This document shows positions 42,656 through 51,153 of a stretch of DNA of 64,000 bases, piece after piece. Position numbers and translations under genes: made by a program. The notes under the pieces were generated by a model. That model was given only the letters and a program-made list of their open reading frames with translations, did no database searches and was not told where the DNA came from. Every line of letters starts with the position of its first letter. Position 1 is the first letter of the stretch. Source of the stretch: JADJPO01 sp963825645 (GTDB lineage Bacteria > Actinomycetota > Actinomycetes > Actinomycetales > Kineosporiaceae); NCBI GenBank assembly GCA_963825645.1, contig CAWGTT010000003.1:186001-250000 (forward strand), given 5' to 3'.

Positions 42656-43837
42656 TTGAATGGTCCAGTGTCCCCGACCTCGGCCGAGCCGCCCATGAAC
42701 GTCACCCTCTCCGACGAGTCCCCGATCAGTGAGCGCGGCAGTGAGGAGGAGGTCGCTCGGCTGCTGCGCCGTCCGGAGTCGCTGCGTTGTGTCTACCAGC
42801 CGGTGGTCGACCTGCGCACGGGCGAACAGGCGGGGTACGAGGCTCTCACGCGGGTGGCCGACTGGCCGGCGCGCTCGCCCCAGCCGTGGTTCGCCGCGGC
42901 CGCTCGGACCGGGCTCGCCGGGCAGCTCGAGGCCGCCTCGCTCCAGAACGCCCTGCGCGGACGCGTCGAGCTCGGCGCCGAGCAGTTCCTGGCCGTGAAC
43001 GTGGCCGCCGCGTTCCTCGACGACCCAGCCGTCATCTCCGTACTGCGCGAACAGCAGGACCTCACCGGCGTGGTCGCCGAGCTGGGGTGGCCGGACGGCG
43101 CTTCTAGCGCCGAGGCGGGCCCGACGAGCGCGATGACGGAGCTGCGGGTGGGAGGCCTACGGATCGCCTGTGACATCGTCGACGCCGGACGCACGGAGCT
43201 CGAGCGCCTCGAGGTGATCCGGCCCGACCTGGTCAAGCTGGACGCCTCCCTGGTCAAGGGGGCCTACGCCGACCCCGTACGGGACCGGCTGGTCCGGCTG
43301 GTGGTCGCCATGGCCTCGGCGATGGGCGCCGTGGTCCAGGCCGAGGGTGTCGAGAGCCTGGACGACGCGCGGCATATGCAGGTGGTCGGCGTCCGGCTCG
43401 CCCAGGGCTGGCTGTTCGGCCGCGCCCGCCCCTCGTTCACGCCGGCCGCACCCGAGGTGGCCACCTGGCTGCGGGCGACGTGGGAGGAGACGGTGTCCCG
43501 GACCCGCACCGGCCGGCTGGCCCGCCCGGTGCCGGGCGCCGGCACCACATCGGTCCAGGGGGAGGGCGAGGACGAGGGCTGGACGGCGCATCTGGACCCG
43601 GAAGGACGGCTCACCGCCTTGTGTCATGGCGACGGGACGGAGGTACCCGCCTCCAGGCTCCTACGGCTGCGAGCGGCTCAGGACCTGCGGGCCTCCGCGC
43701 TGCGCGTCATCGCCTACGGAGCGGAGCGCCGTGCCGCGGGACCGTTGGTGATCGCCGACGAGTCCGGACGATTTGTCGGGATCACCGATCTCGACACGCT
43801 GATGCTCGAGGTGCTGGCCGAGGCCGGCGCAGGCTGA
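42656..43837 (+). CDS. EAL-domain protein with degenerate active site and CBS-like tail
   Basis: A protein of up to 393 residues. The EAL domain (about 44-260) keeps YEALTR (Glu62), LAVNVAAAFL, KLD (Lys194), QAEGVES (Glu230) and AQGWLFGR, but the metal-binding DDFG loop is DIVDAG (173-178). This suggests c-di-GMP binding or protein contact rather than hydrolysis. The tail (about 310-390) resembles one CBS motif: GPLVIADESGRFVGITDLDT. The start is uncertain: TTG 42656, GTG 42668 and ATG 42695 are all in frame and none has a strong ribosome site. The PAS protein across the divergent gap may be a functional partner. Confidence 0.85.
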   Translation: MNGPVSPTSAEPPMNVTLSDESPISERGSEEEVARLLRRPESLRCVYQPVVDLRTGEQAGYEALTRVADWPARSPQPWFAAAARTGLAGQLEAASLQNALRGRVELGAEQFLAVNVAAAFLDDPAVISVLREQQDLTGVVAELGWPDGASSAEAGPTSAMTELRVGGLRIACDIVDAGRTELERLEVIRPDLVKLDASLVKGAYADPVRDRLVRLVVAMASAMGAVVQAEGVESLDDARHMQVVGVRLAQGWLFGRARPSFTPAAPEVATWLRATWEETVSRTRTGRLARPVPGAGTTSVQGEGEDEGWTAHLDPEGRLTALCHGDGTEVPASRLLRLRAAQDLRASALRVIAYGAERRAAGPLVIADESGRFVGITDLDTLMLEVLAEAGAG

Positions 43838-43952
43838 CCGGCTGCGCGCCAAGGACGTTGGACCCGCCGACGGGTGGGGTGCCGGTGCCTAGCGTGATCG
43901 TGAGCCGGCCGCGCCGGAACGCCCGTCTCCGGACGGTGGGCAGGAGGCGAGC

Positions 43953-45017
43953 ATGCCTGGTATCCGACATCTGGCACCTGGTGGCCCCCGACCCGTCGCG
44001 GCCGTACCGCCGACCTCCACGCCGCTCGACCTGGATCTGGTATCCGCCGTAGAGGCCGCTCGCTGGGCTCCGTCGATCCACAACAGCCAACCCTGGCGGT
44101 TCCGTCGGCTCCCGGACGGCCTGGCTGTCATGGAGGACCTCGCGCGGGCCCTGACCGTCGTCGACCCGCGCGGCCGGGAGCGGCTGATATCCTGCGGCGC
44201 AGCCGTCCTGAACGCCACCGTGGAGCTGCGCTCTCGCGGCTACCAGGTGGCCGTCGACGTCCGCCCCGACGCCGCCGACGACCCCACGCTGGTCGCGACG
44301 GTGCGGGTGCTCCCCGAGACGCCGGGAGCGGTGGATCGGGCCACCCGGCACGCCGACGCCGCCGAGGACCGCACCCTGGCCGCGGCCGTCCCGACGCGGC
44401 GCACCCATCGGCGGGTCTACCGCTCGCACGTGGTGGCCGAGGAGGACCTCCTCGCCCTGCGTCGTGCCGTCCACACCGAAGGTGCCCGGCTCACGGTCGC
44501 CGACCCGGCTGCTCGGCGTCGTCTGGCCCACCTGATGCGGCGGGCTCTGCGGATTCAGGGCCAGGACGCCGCGGTCCGGGCCGAAGTGGAGTCCTGGGTC
44601 CGCCGCGGGCCCGTGCCCAGCCACGAAGAGGTCGACGGCATCCCCAGCACGGCCCTGGCGACCGCGCCCTTCCCGGTCGACTCCCTGGTGCACGCCACCT
44701 ATCAAGGTGCGCTGCCGGCCGACGAGGTCGAGGACGAGGTCGCCCGCAGCACCGTGCTTCTGATCTCGACACGTGGTGACGCCCGGCAGGACTGGGTGCT
44801 CGCCGGCATGGCTCTGGAACGGCTGCTGCTCACCGCGACGTCCCGTGCCCTGGTGGCATCCTTCGCCCAGGCGCCGTTGCAGTGCTCGGAGCTGCGTCCG
44901 GAGGTGGCGCAGGTGCTCGGCATCTGGGGATCGCCGCAGGTGCTGCTGCGCGTCGGACGGGCGCTGACCGACCCGCCGGCGACCCCGCGACGACCCCTCG
45001 AGGGGCTGTTCGCCTGA
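43953..45017 (+). CDS. Acg-family nitroreductase-like protein
   Basis: A 354-residue protein of the Acg branch of the nitroreductase superfamily (Rv2032-like), known from the mycobacterial DosR regulon; members form a double-domain fold that may sequester FMN. Key segments: EAARWAPSIHNSQPWRFRRL at the N-terminus, RTHRRVYRSHVVAEEDLL in the middle, and WVLAGMALERLLLTATSRAL with RPEVAQVLGIWGSPQVLLRV near the end. AGGAGG sits 6 bases before the ATG. Whether it has enzyme activity is not clear from sequence. Confidence 0.88.
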   Translation: MPGIRHLAPGGPRPVAAVPPTSTPLDLDLVSAVEAARWAPSIHNSQPWRFRRLPDGLAVMEDLARALTVVDPRGRERLISCGAAVLNATVELRSRGYQVAVDVRPDAADDPTLVATVRVLPETPGAVDRATRHADAAEDRTLAAAVPTRRTHRRVYRSHVVAEEDLLALRRAVHTEGARLTVADPAARRRLAHLMRRALRIQGQDAAVRAEVESWVRRGPVPSHEEVDGIPSTALATAPFPVDSLVHATYQGALPADEVEDEVARSTVLLISTRGDARQDWVLAGMALERLLLTATSRALVASFAQAPLQCSELRPEVAQVLGIWGSPQVLLRVGRALTDPPATPRRPLEGLFA

Positions 45018-45020
45018 CAC

Positions 45021-45857
45021 TCACCCGCTCTGCGCGCCTGCGGGGCGAAGCGCCCACAGTGCTACCGCCGACGCCGCGGCGACGTTGAGCGAGTCCACGC
45101 CCCCGGCCATCGGGATCTTCACGCTGAGATCCGCCTCGGCGAGCGCAGCTCGGCTGATCCCGTCGCCCTCGGTGCCGAGGACCAGTGCGAGACGCTCGAC
45201 GCGGCGCGCGGCCAGCTCGTCGAGCGAGACGGCGGTCGGCTCGAGCGCCAGAGCCGCGACCGTGAACCCGCTACGGCGCAGCCGGTCCAGGTCGGCGGGC
45301 CAGTGCGGCAGCCGGGCCCAGGGCACCTGGAAGACGGTGCCCATCGAGACGCGCACCGCGCGTCGGTAGAGCGGGTCGGCGCAGCGCGGGCTGACCAGGA
45401 CCGCGTCGGCGCCGATGCCCGCGGCGGACCGGAACACCGCTCCCACGTTGGTGTGATCGACGACATCCTCGAGCACCAGCACCCGGACGGCTTCGGCGAT
45501 GAGCTGCTCCAGCGCCACCGGGTCCGGGCGGTGCATCGACGCGATCGCGCCGCGGTGAACGTGGAACCCGGTGATCTGCTCGAGCAGGTCGTCGTGCCCG
45601 ACCAGCACCTGGCCGCCGAGTCCCGCGACCGTCTCGACCAGGTCGGCCAGCGGGCCGAGCCAACGCCGTGACAGCAGCAGCGCCCGGGGCCGGTGCCCGG
45701 CGGCGAGAGCCCGGCGGATCACCTTCTCACTCTCGGCGAGGTAGAGGCCACGCTCGGGTTCGATCCGGCGGCGCAACGCGACGTCGGTCAGCCGGGTGAA
45801 GTCCTCGACCAGCGGGTCCTCGACGTCCTCGATCCAGGTCGGGCTGGACGTGCTCAT
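45021..45857 (-). CDS. TrmH/SpoU-family RNA 2'-O-methyltransferase
   Basis: A 278-residue SPOUT methyltransferase modifying rRNA or tRNA ribose with S-adenosylmethionine. An N-terminal substrate-binding part (LYLAESEKVIRRALAAGHRP) precedes the trefoil-knot domain with the three family motifs: LVLEDVVDHTNVGAVFRSAA, LALVLGTEGDGISRAAL and KIPMAGGVDSLNVAAASAVA. ATG 45857 overlaps the upstream TSUP stop (ATGA), so the two genes are coupled. Target nucleotide cannot be assigned. Confidence 0.93.
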   Translation of the reverse strand: MSTSSPTWIEDVEDPLVEDFTRLTDVALRRRIEPERGLYLAESEKVIRRALAAGHRPRALLLSRRWLGPLADLVETVAGLGGQVLVGHDDLLEQITGFHVHRGAIASMHRPDPVALEQLIAEAVRVLVLEDVVDHTNVGAVFRSAAGIGADAVLVSPRCADPLYRRAVRVSMGTVFQVPWARLPHWPADLDRLRRSGFTVAALALEPTAVSLDELAARRVERLALVLGTEGDGISRAALAEADLSVKIPMAGGVDSLNVAAASAVALWALRPAGAQSG

Positions 45858-46621
45858 CCGGACACCAGGGCGACGATGGCGACCACGGCGACCACGGCGA
45901 TCACGGCGCGCAACAACCATGCCGGCAGCACGCGACCCATCCGGGCCCCGGCCAGACCGCCCAGGATCGACCCGCCGGCGATCAGCCCCACGACGGCGGG
46001 ATCGACCTCCTGCGGACTGACCACCAGGAATGTCACCGCCGCCACCGCGTTCACGACGACGGAGAGCAGGTTCTTCAGCGCGTTGACCCGCTGCAGGCTG
46101 TCCGGCAGCAGCGTGCCGAGCAACCCGATCAGCAGCACCCCCTGCGCCGCGCCGAAGTACCCTCCATAGACCCCGGCCAACGCCGTCCCGATCGGCAGCA
46201 TCGGGCCGAGGTAGCGCTGCCGCCGAGGTCCAGGGGGGGTCCGCCGCATCGCCGCGGCGATCCGCGGCTGCACCAGCACCAGCACCAGAGCCAGCGCGAT
46301 CAGCGCGGGGACCACCGTCTCGAAGGCCGACGCGGGCAGGCGCAACAGAAGCAGAGCACCGACGACTGACCCGACCAGGGACATCGGAGCCAGCCGGCGC
46401 ACCTGGGCGCCCTGGCCGTCGAGCTCGCGCCGGTAGCCCCAGGTACCGCTGATCCCGCCGAAGACCAGGCCGATGTTGTTCGACACGTTGGCGCTCACCG
46501 GCGGGTACCCGAGGGCGAGCAGGGTCGGAAAAGTGATCAAGGTACCGGAGCCGACCACGGTGTTGATCGCCCCGGCCCCGAAGCCGGCCAGGCCGATCGC
46601 CACGCCCGTCGACAGGTCCAC
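45854..46621 (-). CDS. TSUP-family (TauE/SafE) transporter
   Basis: A 255-residue membrane protein of the sulfite-exporter TauE/SafE family, with eight predicted helices and the two internal repeats of the family: GFGAGAINTVVGSGTLITFP near the start and AGVYGGYFGAAQGVLLIGLL in the second half. The family carries sulfite, sulfoacetate or related anions. The gene is coupled to the downstream methyltransferase. It is 55 bp from the divergent transglycosylase gene. Confidence 0.9.
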   Translation of the reverse strand: MDLSTGVAIGLAGFGAGAINTVVGSGTLITFPTLLALGYPPVSANVSNNIGLVFGGISGTWGYRRELDGQGAQVRRLAPMSLVGSVVGALLLLRLPASAFETVVPALIALALVLVLVQPRIAAAMRRTPPGPRRQRYLGPMLPIGTALAGVYGGYFGAAQGVLLIGLLGTLLPDSLQRVNALKNLLSVVVNAVAAVTFLVVSPQEVDPAVVGLIAGGSILGGLAGARMGRVLPAWLLRAVIAVVAVVAIVALVSG

Positions 46622-46675
46622 GCCGGCGAGGCTATCGGGGTCAAGAAGACCGGCCTGCCACCCGATGGAGAGGGG

Positions 46676-47815
46676 ATGCGACGCGCTGGCCCTGCGGTCC
46701 GGATCCAGAGTGCCTGCGTCGTGGCGATCGCGGTCCTGGCGAGCGTGGCCGTGGGACCCTCCGCCGTGGCCGCCTCACGACCCGACCCGGCGCCGTCCAC
46801 CTCGACGCAGGTGCGGCAGGAGGCCCGGGCGACGGCCGCGAAGGTCGAGCAGCTGACCCGGGAGTACCGGCGACGGGAGCGGGTCGCCGCCCGGTCGGCC
46901 GACGCGCTGGCGGAGGCCTTCCGGATGGCCGCCCTGGCCGAGCAGGCCCACCAGGAGGCGCAGGACGCGCTGCGCCGGTCCCGGGTCCGCCAGGCGGCCC
47001 GGGTCCGGGCCCTGTACGTGGAGGGGGGCAGCGGGCTCACCCTGTCGGCCCTGGCCGCTTCCTCACCGAGCGACGCCGTGTGGCGGGTGACCGTCGGCCG
47101 GCGGATCGGGGCCGACGTCGTCCGGGTCGGCGCCGCCGAGGTGAGGAGGATGCGTCGCGACCAGGAGGTCGCCGCTCGGCGCCAGGCCGCGGCCGACCAG
47201 GCCGACCAGCACCTGGGCGCCGCCCTGGCCCGGTTCAGCGAGGAGTCCGAGGCCGCGGCGCGGGTGCTCGCCCAGGCGCAAGCGGATTTGGACACCCTGT
47301 CCGCCACGGCACAGCGGTTGGCCGCAGCCGAGAAGGCGGCGGCCGAGCTCGCCGCGGCACGGGCGCTGGCCGCCCGATCTCCCGGCCCCGCCGCGGCCGG
47401 CGCCGGGTCGGCGTTGGCGATCCCGCCCGACTACGAGGCGTCCTACCGGGCCGCGGCCGGCCGATGCACCGGCCTTCGCTGGACCCTGCTGGCGGCGCTC
47501 GGGCAGGTCGAGAGCGGTCATGGCCGGTCCAACGGACCGTCTTCGGCCGGCGCGGTCGGACCGATGCAGTTCATGCCGGCGACGTTCGCGTCCTACGGAG
47601 TGGACGGAGACGGCGACGGCATCGCCGATGCGTGGAACTACGCCGACGCCATCCCCAGCGCAGCCGCCTACCTGTGCGCCAGCGGCCTTGACGGTTCCGC
47701 GGCGGGGGTGCGCAGGGCACTGCTCGCCTACAACCACGCCCAGTGGTACGTGGACCTGGTGCTGGCCACCGAGCGGGCGATCACCCAGAAGGTCACTGAC
47801 CGGGCGGCTGGGTGA
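46676..47815 (+). CDS. Secreted lytic transglycosylase with coiled coil
   Basis: A 379-residue exported cell-wall enzyme. A signal peptide (about 1-33) is followed by a long Ala/Arg-rich coiled coil (about 45-235), as in actinobacterial NlpC/P60 and RpfB-neighbour hydrolases where it autoinhibits or tethers the domain. The SLT/MltB-like domain (about 255-375) has the catalytic Glu in LAALGQVESGHGRSNGPSSA, then GAVGPMQFMPATFASYGVDG and the late AYNHAQWYVDLVL. A Ca-binding-like loop (GDGDGIADAW) lies within it. Start: ATG preceded by GAGAGGGG. The 3' end overlaps the convergent SPFH gene by 23 bp. Confidence 0.9.
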   Translation: MRRAGPAVRIQSACVVAIAVLASVAVGPSAVAASRPDPAPSTSTQVRQEARATAAKVEQLTREYRRRERVAARSADALAEAFRMAALAEQAHQEAQDALRRSRVRQAARVRALYVEGGSGLTLSALAASSPSDAVWRVTVGRRIGADVVRVGAAEVRRMRRDQEVAARRQAAADQADQHLGAALARFSEESEAAARVLAQAQADLDTLSATAQRLAAAEKAAAELAAARALAARSPGPAAAGAGSALAIPPDYEASYRAAAGRCTGLRWTLLAALGQVESGHGRSNGPSSAGAVGPMQFMPATFASYGVDGDGDGIADAWNYADAIPSAAAYLCASGLDGSAAGVRRALLAYNHAQWYVDLVLATERAITQKVTDRAAG

Positions 47816-48902
47816 GCGGCTGCTCCTGCGTCGGCGGCACCTTGCCCATCGGGCGCGACGTGGCCTGACGGGTGGCGCCCTCGGCGTCCGCGGCCGCGCC
47901 GGCGGCCTCGGCCCGGGCCCGGTTCAGCGCGGACTGCGGGTCCTCCAGCGTGGGGACATGCAGATCGGCGGCAAGGCCCGAGCCGGTCGTCGCACCCGGC
48001 GACCAGGTGCCCTCCTCGTCCGAGCTGCCGCCGAGGGCGTTGCCGATCCCGCGCAACGCCTGCGTCAGCTCGCTCGGCACGATCCAGACCTTGTTCGACG
48101 GACCGTTGGCGATCTGCGGAAGCACCTGCAGGTACTGGTAGGCGAGCAGCTTGGAGTCCGGGTTGCCGCGGTGGATCGCGTCGAAGACCTGCTGGATCGC
48201 CCGCGCCTCACCCTGGGCCTGCAGGATCGCGGCCTGCGCCTGGCCCTCGGCGCGCAGGATCGAGGACTGCTTGTCGCCCTCGGCCGTGAGGATCTGGGAC
48301 TGCTTGACTCCCTCGGCGTTGAGGATCGCCGCCCGCCGGTCACGCTCGGCGCGCATCTGCTTCTCCATCGAGTCCTGCACACTGGCCGGCGGGTCGATCG
48401 CCTTGAGCTCGACCCGGTTGACGCGGATCCCCCAGCGGCCGGTCGCCTCGTCCAGCACCCCGCGCAGCTGGGCGTTGATGTTGTCCCGGCTGGTCAGCGT
48501 CTGCTCCAGGTCGAGCGACCCGATCACGTTGCGCAACGTGGTGACCGTCAGCTGCTCGATGCCCTGGATGTAGTTGGCGATCTCGTAGACGGCCGACTTC
48601 GGATCGGTGGGCTGGAAGTAGATCACCGTGTCGATGCTCACCACGAGGTTGTCGGAAGTGATCACCGGCTGCGGGGCGAAGCTGACCACCTGCTCGCGTA
48701 GGTCCACCACGGCCCGCGGCCGGTCGACGAAGGGAACCAGGAAGTGCAGACCCGGCGTGAGCGTGCGGGAGTACCGTCCCAGCCGCTCGATGATCACCGA
48801 GGTCGCCTGTGGCACGATCCGCACCGCTCGGGAGATCGTGGTGAACACGAAAAGAACGAGCAGCAGCAGGACGACGATGGCGACGATTCCGGAGGTGTCC
48901 AT
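47793..48902 (-). CDS. SPFH/band 7 (stomatin-like) protein
   Basis: A 369-residue membrane scaffold protein. One N-terminal helix (GIVAIVVLLLLVLFVFTTIS), then the SPFH domain (VPQATSVIIERLGRYSRTLT, DLREQVVSFAPQPVITSDNL, DTVIYFQPTDPKSAVYEIAN), then a long Ala/Glu/Gln coiled coil (NAEGVKQSQILTAEGDKQSS). The last 70 residues are Pro/Thr-rich and probably flexible. Stomatins form oligomeric membrane microdomains. The adjacent upstream NfeD gene is the usual partner of this class. Confidence 0.94.
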   Translation of the reverse strand: MDTSGIVAIVVLLLLVLFVFTTISRAVRIVPQATSVIIERLGRYSRTLTPGLHFLVPFVDRPRAVVDLREQVVSFAPQPVITSDNLVVSIDTVIYFQPTDPKSAVYEIANYIQGIEQLTVTTLRNVIGSLDLEQTLTSRDNINAQLRGVLDEATGRWGIRVNRVELKAIDPPASVQDSMEKQMRAERDRRAAILNAEGVKQSQILTAEGDKQSSILRAEGQAQAAILQAQGEARAIQQVFDAIHRGNPDSKLLAYQYLQVLPQIANGPSNKVWIVPSELTQALRGIGNALGGSSDEEGTWSPGATTGSGLAADLHVPTLEDPQSALNRARAEAAGAAADAEGATRQATSRPMGKVPPTQEQPLTQPPGQ

Positions 48903-48947
48903 GGTGTTCGGCTCCGCTTGTGGAGGGCTGACGACGTCTGTCGCCGG

Positions 48948-49424
48948 CTACTGGGGGTTCGGATGACGGGCGGGGGTGCTGGGTAGGACGGTGACCACGG
49001 CCGTGGCGCCGTCGATCCTCGCGACGTGCACGGTGCTCCCGGCAGGGGCCGGCTCGTGGCCGTCCTCCATCCGAGCGCTCCACAGCTCGCCGGCCAGCTT
49101 GATCTGGCCGCTGCTGTCGATCGCGGTGAGCGCCGTGGCGGTGCGGCCGACCAGGGCGTCGGTGTGCATCGTCATGGCCGGCACCTGCCGCTTCATGTAG
49201 CGATGAAGCGGGGGTCGGGCACCGAGCATCAGCGCCACCGTCGCCACGGCGAAGGCCAGCGTCGAGAGGGTGATGCTACCGCTGAGGCCCGCCACGCCGG
49301 CCGCCACCAGCGCTCCGCCGGCGACCATCAGGAAGATGAAATCCAGGGTGAACATCTCGATCACCCCTGCGGCGATCGCCAACGCCACCCACAGGAGCCC
49401 GAGCGAGTCGCGAGCCCAGTCCAC
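48948..49424 (-). CDS. NfeD-family membrane protein
   Basis: A 158-residue NfeD short-form protein. Two or three helices (LLWVALAIAAGVIEMFTLDF, LVAAGVAGLSGSITLSTLAF) are followed by a soluble OB-fold domain (ALVGRTATALTAIDSSGQIK, LAGELWSARMEDG, VHVARIDGATAVVTVLP). NfeD proteins act with SPFH proteins of the adjacent gene in membrane organisation. The start is a GTG with GGGGAGG 5 bases upstream. Confidence 0.92.
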   Translation of the reverse strand: MDWARDSLGLLWVALAIAAGVIEMFTLDFIFLMVAGGALVAAGVAGLSGSITLSTLAFAVATVALMLGARPPLHRYMKRQVPAMTMHTDALVGRTATALTAIDSSGQIKLAGELWSARMEDGHEPAPAGSTVHVARIDGATAVVTVLPSTPARHPNPQ

Positions 49425-49485
49425 GGATACCTCCCCGATCGACGGCCTCGAAGTCAGGAGCCGTTGCCGGATCCTGATTAGGACC

Positions 49486-50277
49486 CTACAGACTCATACG
49501 CTTGTAGGCAGTCCAGCGGTTCCCGGTTCGCTGCACTCGCAACGGCACGTCGAACGTGTCGGTGAGCACATCGTCGGTGAGCGCCTCCTCGAGCCGGCCC
49601 GCCGCGGTCATCCGGCCATCACGCATCAGCAGGGCGTGGGTGAACCCGGGCGGGATCTCCTCGACGTGATGGGTGACCAGAACGATCACTGGAGAGCGCC
49701 GGTCGCCGGCCAGCTCGGCGAGGTCGGCCACCAGGGTCTCCCGGCCGCCCAGGTCGAGCCCGGCGGCCGGCTCGTCCAGCAGCAGGAGCTCGGGGTCGGT
49801 CATCAGCGAGCGGGCCAGCTGTACCCGCTTGCGCTCGCCCTCGCTGAGGGTGCCGAAGGTCCGCTCGGCGAGGTGGGCGACCCCGAAGGCGGCGAGCAGG
49901 TCGCCTCCGCGACGATGGTCGAGGTCCTCGTAGTCCTCCCGCCAGCGCCCGGCGACCGCGTAGGCCGCGGTGAGGACGACGTCCTCCACCCGCTCGTGTG
50001 CCGGGAGGCTGTCGGCGAACGCGGCGCTGGACAGGCCGATCCGTGGCCGTAGCTCGAAGACGTCGACCTCTCCGAGCCGCTCGCCGAGCACCCGCGCCGA
50101 CCCCTCGCTGGGATGCATCCGCGCGCCGGCGATCTGCAGCAACGTGGTCTTGCCCGCCCCGTTGGGGCCCAGCACCACCCACCGCTCGCCGTCCTCTACC
50201 CGCCAGGTGATGTCCTCGAGCAGCCGGACACCGTCGCGCACCACGCCGACCCCGGTCAGGTCGAGCACGTCTGCCAT
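49486..50277 (-). CDS. Stand-alone ABC ATPase (ModF-like)
   Basis: A 263-residue ATP-binding protein without a nearby permease. Walker A WVVLGPNGAGKTTLLQIAGA, signature FGTLSEGERKRVQLARSLM, Walker B ELLLLDEPAAGLDLGGRET, switch His in VLVTHHVEEIPPGFTHALL. The THHVEEIPPGFTH segment is typical of the ModF/PhrA-like branch. The membrane partner, if any, is elsewhere. The C-terminus (TFDVPLRVQRTGNRWTAYKR) is longer than in standard importers. Confidence 0.9.
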   Translation of the reverse strand: MADVLDLTGVGVVRDGVRLLEDITWRVEDGERWVVLGPNGAGKTTLLQIAGARMHPSEGSARVLGERLGEVDVFELRPRIGLSSAAFADSLPAHERVEDVVLTAAYAVAGRWREDYEDLDHRRGGDLLAAFGVAHLAERTFGTLSEGERKRVQLARSLMTDPELLLLDEPAAGLDLGGRETLVADLAELAGDRRSPVIVLVTHHVEEIPPGFTHALLMRDGRMTAAGRLEEALTDDVLTDTFDVPLRVQRTGNRWTAYKRMSL

Positions 50278-50328
50278 TCCTCGACCCTAGGGGATCGGGT
50301 CGCCCCGGCGGCGCCGTACGCTGCAGCC

Positions 50329-51105
50329 GTGCTCTTCGTGCCGCGCACGGTCCGGTTGGCGACCTGGGCGAGCGCGGTGTTGACCGGTCGGGCCGAGCTC
50401 GCCGATCTGGTCCGCGCGGTCCGGGGGCCCGGCGACGTCGACCCCGGATCGGGCGGCGAGCACCATCCGCTGCCAGAGCTGGTCGGGCTCCTGGCCGATT
50501 CGGGGGTGACGGCTCTGCGCGTGGTCCTGCCCGTTCCCGGTGATGTCAGCGGACTGCCCGGACCACCGGAGTTCAACTCCCTGGCCTGCGACGTCGGCGA
50601 GTGCGCGGTCACCGTCTCAGGCAGCCTGCCGAGCGCCGCCGCCCCGCCCCCGGCGTTCGGCGTCGTCCCGCAGGCGGCCGGCTTCGGCTCGCAGCTGGAG
50701 CCCGGCACCCTGGTCACCTGGACGGTGCACCCGGTGCACTGGCGCCCGCACCTCGCGGTGACCGACCTGGGCGAGGCGGACCGACGCCTGCGTCGGGCGC
50801 TGGCCGCGGCCACCTCGGTGCTGGGCGATCTCGACGTGGCACGATGGCGCCCAGAGGTCGCCGAGCTCTGGGACGACCTGAGCGGCGCCGTCCTCGACCC
50901 GACGGCGTTGCCACCGACCTGGCCCGGCCGGGCTGTGCAGGTGCTCACCACCGGACTGCGGCTGCGTGCGATCATCGACCTGGCGCTGGACGACGATGGC
51001 GGGGCGGTCAGCGGCTGGGAGGCGCAGCAGCGACGCGCCAGTCTGCGCGAGCTGGACGGCGTCGCCCGGCACGCCGTGGCTGCCGCGGCCGGCCCGCACG
51101 AGTAG
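50329..51105 (+). CDS. Conserved actinobacterial protein of unknown function
   Basis: A 258-residue protein starting at GTG 50329 with VLFVPRTVRLATWASAVLTG. It has alternating hydrophobic strands and helices (VTALRVVLPVPGDVSGLPGP, LVTWTVHPVHWRPHLAVTDL, LGEADRRLRRALAAATSVLG) and no membrane segments or catalytic motif that I recognise. I believe homologues occur widely beside the glycogen genes in actinobacteria, but cannot verify this. The frame is open for 72 codons upstream inside the ABC gene, where no start signal exists. Confidence 0.75.
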   Translation: MLFVPRTVRLATWASAVLTGRAELADLVRAVRGPGDVDPGSGGEHHPLPELVGLLADSGVTALRVVLPVPGDVSGLPGPPEFNSLACDVGECAVTVSGSLPSAAAPPPAFGVVPQAAGFGSQLEPGTLVTWTVHPVHWRPHLAVTDLGEADRRLRRALAAATSVLGDLDVARWRPEVAELWDDLSGAVLDPTALPPTWPGRAVQVLTTGLRLRAIIDLALDDDGGAVSGWEAQQRRASLRELDGVARHAVAAAAGPHE

Positions 51106-51153
51106 TCGTCGGCGCGTGCCGTCGCGTCGGGTCGATCCCGGCCGTCCGCCTGA

